From positions 1 through 43,695 of the forward strand of contig CAYPQL010000003.1 in assembly GCA_964412905.1 (NCBI GenBank): a stretch of DNA of 43,695 nucleotides, written 5' to 3'. This document shows positions 40,028 to 43,695 of this stretch, piece after piece. The first letter of the stretch is position 1. Each line of letters opens with the position of its first letter. The notes under the pieces were generated by a model that had not been told where the DNA came from, did not search any database, and was given only the letters and a program-made list of their open reading frames with translations. The DNA comes from CAYPQL01 sp964412905. GTDB lineage: Bacteria; Patescibacteriota; Minisyncoccia; JAHIHE01; JAGLIN01. The position numbers were made by a program, and so were the translations under genes.

Positions 40028-41443
40028 ATGAGTTATAATAATATAAAAAAGGTTGGATGGGGATTTGGCAGATGCAACCAAAAATGTAAACATTGTTATA
40101 ATAATTCAAAAGCGACCGGAGACATATATACTTTCAGCCAGTTAAAAAATGTGGCAGATAAAATATGTCCATTTATAGAAGATATAAACTTTGGAACAGG
40201 AGAATTTATTTTTAATCCAAACACGCTGGATTTAGCTGAATACATCAAAGACAAATATCCTAAAATAAAAATGTCTGTTACTTCCAACGGATCAACTATT
40301 GTGATGATGCGCCCTAAAAAAATTAAAAAGATATTTAACGATGTTGATGTTTCACTGGATTTTCCAGATAAAATAAGACATTGTGAATTCAGAGGGCATC
40401 CTAGGGCATGGGATTTGGCGATGGATTCGTTAAAAATACTTAAAGAAGAGAATATAAATCATACGATAGTGTCTTGTATCACTTCCCAAACTACCGATGA
40501 AGATATTTCAAGTTTATTAAAAATAAGTAAAGAATACAACGCAAGTTTTAGAATGAACTGGTTTAGATGCGCCGGGAGAGGAACTAACGAATTAAGAATT
40601 TCAGCAAAAAGAGCGTGGGGAATTATAGAATTTCTTTCCGAAAAAGTCATTTTTAGTTGCATAGACTCTATTTTCGCCGGAGTATTGGGGATAAAAGCTA
40701 GTAGTTGTCCCGCCGGAAGAGAGAGCTGCAGAATACATGAAGATATGCAAGTGTCATGCTATCCTTTTCTTAAGGGAGATATGTGGTCAGCCGGAAACAT
40801 TATGAGAAAAGAAATAGATCTTGATACGGTTTATAATTCCAAAATATTCAAAAGAATAAGAAACAGAAAAATATCTTTTTGCAGAGACTGCGATTTCAAA
40901 AATATATGCAAAGGAGGTTGTGTTACCATGGCATATTTGCATAATGGAAAAATAGACGAGGTTGACGACTATTGTCCCGTGAAAGCAAATCTCGACATAG
41001 AAAAATTGAAGAAGATAAAGATTAAATTTAATCCCAACAAAGATTTTGTTCACAACGGTTATCTATGTACTACCATTTGCACTGCAAATGTATGCGATTC
41101 CTCTAAAGAATATTTGAATAAAAATGTCAAAGTTATTATGGACAGGCCATTAAATAGTTTACATCCAAAATACGGATTTAAATATGAATTGAATTACGGA
41201 TATATACCGGACACCATAAGCGGAGACGAAGAAGAATTAGACGCTTATGTTCTCGGAGTTGACAAGCCGATAAAAGAATTTGAGGGAAAATGCGTGGCAA
41301 TAATTCATAGGCTTAATGATGACGATGACAAATTAATAGTAATACCCAAAGACATGAAAAATATAACTGACGAAAAGATACTTGCTAAAACTAATTTTCA
41401 GGAAAAATATTTTAAAATTGAAATAATCAGACCTGAAGATTAA
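40028..41443 (+). CDS. Radical SAM/SPASM enzyme fused to a pyrophosphatase-like domain
   Basis: The ATG at 40028 is preferred to a TTG at 40007. Numbered from the TTG, the radical SAM cluster is CNQKCKHCYN (C23, C27, C30). A SPASM-type region has CPAGRESC, VSCYPF, CRDCDFKNICKGGC and DDYCP, binding auxiliary iron-sulfur clusters. The last ~105 residues read as an inorganic-diphosphatase-like domain: VIMDRPLNSLHPKYGF, NYGYIPDTISGDEEELDAYV and AIIHRLNDDDDKLIVIP. The sequence runs through without frameshift, so it is one polypeptide. I know of no described enzyme with this pairing. SPASM enzymes usually modify peptides or proteins; a PPase domain suggests a diphosphate-releasing partner reaction. 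Both are inferences. Confidence 0.85.
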   Translation: MSYNNIKKVGWGFGRCNQKCKHCYNNSKATGDIYTFSQLKNVADKICPFIEDINFGTGEFIFNPNTLDLAEYIKDKYPKIKMSVTSNGSTIVMMRPKKIKKIFNDVDVSLDFPDKIRHCEFRGHPRAWDLAMDSLKILKEENINHTIVSCITSQTTDEDISSLLKISKEYNASFRMNWFRCAGRGTNELRISAKRAWGIIEFLSEKVIFSCIDSIFAGVLGIKASSCPAGRESCRIHEDMQVSCYPFLKGDMWSAGNIMRKEIDLDTVYNSKIFKRIRNRKISFCRDCDFKNICKGGCVTMAYLHNGKIDEVDDYCPVKANLDIEKLKKIKIKFNPNKDFVHNGYLCTTICTANVCDSSKEYLNKNVKVIMDRPLNSLHPKYGFKYELNYGYIPDTISGDEEELDAYVLGVDKPIKEFEGKCVAIIHRLNDDDDKLIVIPKDMKNITDEKILAKTNFQEKYFKIEIIRPED

Positions 41444-41476
41444 AGTTCTTTGTAAAATTAAAGGAGTTGATAACAA

Positions 41477-42091
41477 ATGACCAAAGGATATTTTGCGGTA
41501 TTTGAGTCGGTATGCAAATGCGGCAAGACAACGATAGCGACTAAATTGACGGAAGCTTTAAAAACGCTCAATATGCCTGTTCTTCACAAGAGAGGGGCAT
41601 TGAGCGCTTCAAAGTTTTCTAAAAAATATAATGCTTTGAATATTAAAAGTTTAGAATATTCAAGCGCATTTTACTGGGCTGATGCTATCTTCAATACTCA
41701 AAATACTATATCGGCAATGCTAAGAAAAGAAATAGTCATTCAGGAAAGATATGATTTATCAATAGTTTCCTATCGAGAGGCCAATGGTCTGATTGGAGAT
41801 TTTCTTCTACTGGAAGAATATCTTGAAAGAGGACTGCTGATTAATCCCGATTTAACTGTTTTTTTGAAAGCAAAACCTGATGTAGTATTTGAAAGAATAA
41901 TATATGGCGAAGACACTTCTGCCGCAGACTTGGAGTTCTTGGATAATTCAGAAAAATTATTATCTATGCAAAATATTATTTTAAGCTATATAAAAAAGCT
42001 TGAAAGAAATTACATCTCCATAGAGACGGACAAAGTTAGTGTTGATGGCGCCGTTCGGATCATTATTGAAGAAATACTAAAGACACAATAG
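41477..42091 (+). CDS. Thymidylate-kinase-like P-loop protein
   Basis: A 204-residue nucleoside/nucleotide kinase relative. The N-terminus FAVFESVCKCGKTTIATKLT (6-25) lies where TMK has FEGxxGxGKTT; the first Gly is Ser and the middle Gly is Cys, so the Walker A motif is altered but keeps GKTT. ERYDLSIVSYREANG (~91-105) matches the DR-Y-SS-AYQ motif, and VVFERI (~135) the lid region. AAAGGAG is 10 nt before the ATG. It ends 8 nt before the phosphorylase gene. Probable role: phosphorylating a nucleoside or nucleotide in the cluster. Confidence 0.8.
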   Translation: MTKGYFAVFESVCKCGKTTIATKLTEALKTLNMPVLHKRGALSASKFSKKYNALNIKSLEYSSAFYWADAIFNTQNTISAMLRKEIVIQERYDLSIVSYREANGLIGDFLLLEEYLERGLLINPDLTVFLKAKPDVVFERIIYGEDTSAADLEFLDNSEKLLSMQNIILSYIKKLERNYISIETDKVSVDGAVRIIIEEILKTQ

Positions 42092-42099
42092 GAGGATTT

Positions 42100-42978
42100 A
42101 TGCAAGACATCTATATAAACTATGATGATATAGAAAAGTTTAAAAAGAAAGCGGAAGTGAAAGTAGCGATTGTAGCCAGACCTGATTGGTTTATGAAAAA
42201 AGCGAAGCTTCAGCATTTAATAGTTGAGACTAAACTAGGCACTCATGATAGATTCTATCTTACGGAATATGATGGAAAAAAATTCGTAATAGTTTATGGA
42301 AGATTTGATAGGATTAGATCTATGTCATCTGATATAGACTACGAATTAACGCAAGAGGCAATATCTGCTATCGGGATAGAAACAATTATTGGAACATTTG
42401 TCGCGGGTTCCATAAAAGACGATGACTTTGCGGGGAGCGTGTATATTCCACATGATTTTGTAGGAATGGGTAATTATTCCCAGACTCGCAACAGAAATGG
42501 GTTTAAAAATGTGGATATGTTCACTCCGTTCTGTGAGGAAACCAGGCAGAAGTTGATCTTAGCTACCAAAAAAGTACCTTTTCCTGTGAACAATAAAGGA
42601 ATCTATGTATGTTTTCACGGCTATCCTAGGATAGAAACAAAAGCAGAATTGGATTTCTACGGAAGAATGGGATGGCACATGGTGGGGCAAACACTTGATC
42701 CTGAAGCAACTCTTGCGAAAGAAGCCGGCTGCCATTATTCAGCTATTGTCGCAACAATCGACGATAGAAAATTAAGGCAAAAATTTATGAATAATGATGG
42801 TGAAGCGAAAAGAGAAATAGAAAGCAATATCGCAGGAGGGAGAAAAAAGACTTTCGAAATATTCACGGAGTCTTTAGAAGAGCTGATAAAAGACAATTAT
42901 AACTGTAATTGCCTTGAGCAACAGAAGCATGTATTAGGAAAGAACAAACATTTCTATTATATGCCAATGCTTGATTGA
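42100..42978 (+). CDS. MTA/purine nucleoside phosphorylase-like protein
   Basis: A 292-residue member of the nucleoside phosphorylase superfamily. Indicators: GTFVAGSIKDDDFAGSVYIP with HDFVGMGNY, FTPFCEETRQKL, and the C-terminal NKGIYVCFHGYPRIETKAEL with DFYGRMGWHMVGQTLDPEAT and LAKEAGCHYSAIVAT, which parallels the MTA phosphorylase end (MTxVPEAVLAxEAG). GTFVAG in place of the usual GSxxxG phosphate region hints at altered phosphate or substrate use. AGGAGG precedes the ATG by 6 nt. It follows the kinase gene by 8 nt and ends at a strong terminator. Exact substrate unknown. Confidence 0.8.
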   Translation: MQDIYINYDDIEKFKKKAEVKVAIVARPDWFMKKAKLQHLIVETKLGTHDRFYLTEYDGKKFVIVYGRFDRIRSMSSDIDYELTQEAISAIGIETIIGTFVAGSIKDDDFAGSVYIPHDFVGMGNYSQTRNRNGFKNVDMFTPFCEETRQKLILATKKVPFPVNNKGIYVCFHGYPRIETKAELDFYGRMGWHMVGQTLDPEATLAKEAGCHYSAIVATIDDRKLRQKFMNNDGEAKREIESNIAGGRKKTFEIFTESLEELIKDNYNCNCLEQQKHVLGKNKHFYYMPMLD

Positions 42979-42996
42979 AATAATGAATCGGTTTTT

Positions 42997-43023
42997 AGAG
43001 GAAAACTTTTCCTCTAATTTTTT
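42997..43023 (+). terminator. Terminator of the radical SAM-kinase-phosphorylase operon
   Basis: AGAGGAAA (42997-43004) pairs with TTTCCTCT (43008-43015), followed by AATTTTTTT. It lies 19 nt after the phosphorylase stop. Confidence 0.85.
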
Positions 43024-43062
43024 TATCAAATAATTTTCCGTGGCTTCCGCCACAGGACAATT

Positions 43063-43072
43063 NNNNNNNNNN
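43063..43072. other. Assembly gap (10 N)
   Basis: Ten N mark a scaffold join of unknown true length, so adjacency of the phosphorylase and the GNAT gene across it is not certain. Confidence 0.99.
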
Positions 43073-43079
43073 TTTAATT

Positions 43080-43505
43080 ATGGAATACCACTCAGCAAAA
43101 ACTGATCAAGATTTTAAATTTATTTCTTCTTTGTTTAATCCGAGAAATACCGCGTATATGATCAGAAAAAAAACGTGGATTAGACAGCTAAAAAAATGGA
43201 GCGATACTCCTATGATAAGTATTTATGTATTAACGATCGGTAACAATAAAATCGGCTGGTTCAGCATTAAGCGATTGGATAATTTGAAAGAGGGAGAATT
43301 CGGTATGATGATTGATAAACCTTATCGAAATAAAGGATATGGACGGCAAATGATGAAATTGATAGAAGAAGAATCAAAAAAGCTGGGCATAAAGAAAATG
43401 AAATTGCAGGTTTTTGAAAATAACAAGCCCGCAATTAAGGTTTACGGAAAATCTGGATACAAGGAAACTCACCGCTTAATTGCAATGGAAAAAAAATTAA
43501 AATGA
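43080..43505 (+). CDS. GNAT family N-acetyltransferase
   Basis: A 141-residue GNAT-fold protein. The acetyl-CoA-binding motif is MMIDKPYRNKGYGRQMMKLI (~80-99, with R-x2-G-x-G as RNKGYG), then KKMKLQVFENNKPAIKVYGK and SGYKET. Substrate unknown. It starts 8 nt after the assembly gap; the ATG is supported by complete fold coverage. Confidence 0.85.
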   Translation: MEYHSAKTDQDFKFISSLFNPRNTAYMIRKKTWIRQLKKWSDTPMISIYVLTIGNNKIGWFSIKRLDNLKEGEFGMMIDKPYRNKGYGRQMMKLIEEESKKLGIKKMKLQVFENNKPAIKVYGKSGYKETHRLIAMEKKLK

Positions 43506-43537
43506 AATTTTTTAGTGATTTCTCGCCCCCCCCTTGA

Positions 43538-43640
43538 CCCCGTTCCTAATTTTACAATAAAATATGACACAAATAAATTATCCCCAACAAAGTAGGATAA
43601 TTAGTTCCAGATAAGCAGCATTGTTAAATTAGGAACGGGG
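43538..43640. mobile_element. ~103-nt inverted-repeat element (MITE-like)
   Basis: CCCCGTTCCTAATTTTACAA (43538-43557) and the reverse complement of 43621-43640 match at 19 of 20 positions. Inside, AATTATCC and GGATAATT (near 43576-43600) form a second perfect hairpin. The right end touches leader R3. No ORF fits. It may be a miniature transposable element or a structured RNA. Confidence 0.55.
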
Positions 43641-43641
43641 C

Positions 43642-43695
43642 TTGACAAACTTTTTCTTTGTGCTAGACTGTTTTGTTGTATTGGGATACAATAAA
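43642..43695 (+). promoter_or_regulatory. Long repeated leader, copy R3 (cut by the window end)
   Basis: TTGACA (43642-43647), 16-nt spacer, extended -10 TGCTAGACT (43661-43669) and the start of the TTGTAT/ATACAA hairpin, nearly identical to R2. The gene it controls lies beyond the window. Confidence 0.8.

Noticed and set aside
1..43695. CRISPR array
   Set aside because: No regularly spaced direct repeats with unique spacers were seen; the repeats present are palindromes, leaders or simple AT tracts.
1..43695. Recoded TGA (Gly, as in Gracilibacteria/SR1)
   Set aside because: TGA occurs at natural gene ends (for example 12499 and 13864) and not within conserved genes, so the standard code fits.

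Overview
The window looks like an AT-rich genome of the Candidate Phyla Radiation (Patescibacteria), probably Parcubacteria-like. The evidence is the gene content and architecture: a dispersed ribosomal block (infA-rpmJ-rpsM-rpsK-rpsD-rpoA-rplQ-rplM-rpsI) with long low-complexity AT spacers, many housekeeping genes without a visible Shine-Dalgarno site, a MurE-like ligase that lacks most of the usual first domain, a membrane-anchored baseplate-J-like protein, and many short genes of unknown function. TGA acts as a normal stop. The lineage is inferred from style; no 16S gene is present. A run of 10 N at 43063-43072 marks a scaffold gap, and several genes are broken at homopolymers, so some lesions may be assembly errors.

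Layout. 1-1550: MurE-like ligase. 1600-2845: a prephenate dehydratase gene behind what reads as a complete Phe-codon transcription attenuator (leader peptide with six Phe codons, competing stems, terminator). 3.1-5.8 kb: a winged-helix regulator and a membrane-anchored baseplate-J-like protein. 5.9-11.2 kb: translation and transcription core, ending in strong terminators. 11.2-14.7 kb: AntA and KilA-N antirepressor-type genes and a SAM-I riboswitch gene of unknown function; a ~100-nt promoter/leader module with a 7-codon ORF and a hairpin occurs three times here. 14.7-20.6 kb: an accessory island (DUF6804-like membrane protein, FRG-domain protein, Lcl/DUF1566-like protein, Shedu-like nuclease broken by a frameshift). 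20.6-23.4 kb: PP-loop protein, DUF84 NTPase, DUF523 remnant and SppA, with two copies of a structured ~100-nt element. 23.4-27.5 kb: two-gene ABC importer, HRDC protein, xseA remnant and a split GNAT gene.

27.6-37.5 kb returns to core functions: prfA and rpmE on the minus strand, rpsB-tsf, a RicT/PSP1 protein, a TPR membrane protein, two tRNA-Thr genes, and dnaE with an upstream membrane protein on the minus strand. 37.5-43.7 kb is the most unusual part. Three copies (the last cut by the window end) of a ~300-nt leader carry a promoter, hairpins and a 28-codon ORF behind a very strong Shine-Dalgarno site. The first precedes a broken radical SAM gene and an alpha/beta hydrolase. The second precedes a radical SAM/SPASM enzyme fused to an inorganic-pyrophosphatase-like domain, a thymidylate-kinase-like protein and an MTA/purine nucleoside phosphorylase-like protein. 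Together these suggest an undescribed nucleoside- or peptide-modifying cassette.

Regulation stands out: an amino-acid attenuator, a SAM riboswitch and at least three further repeated structured leaders sit next to accessory genes. Several accessory genes, unlike the core genes, have strong Shine-Dalgarno sites, which hints at separate acquisition.
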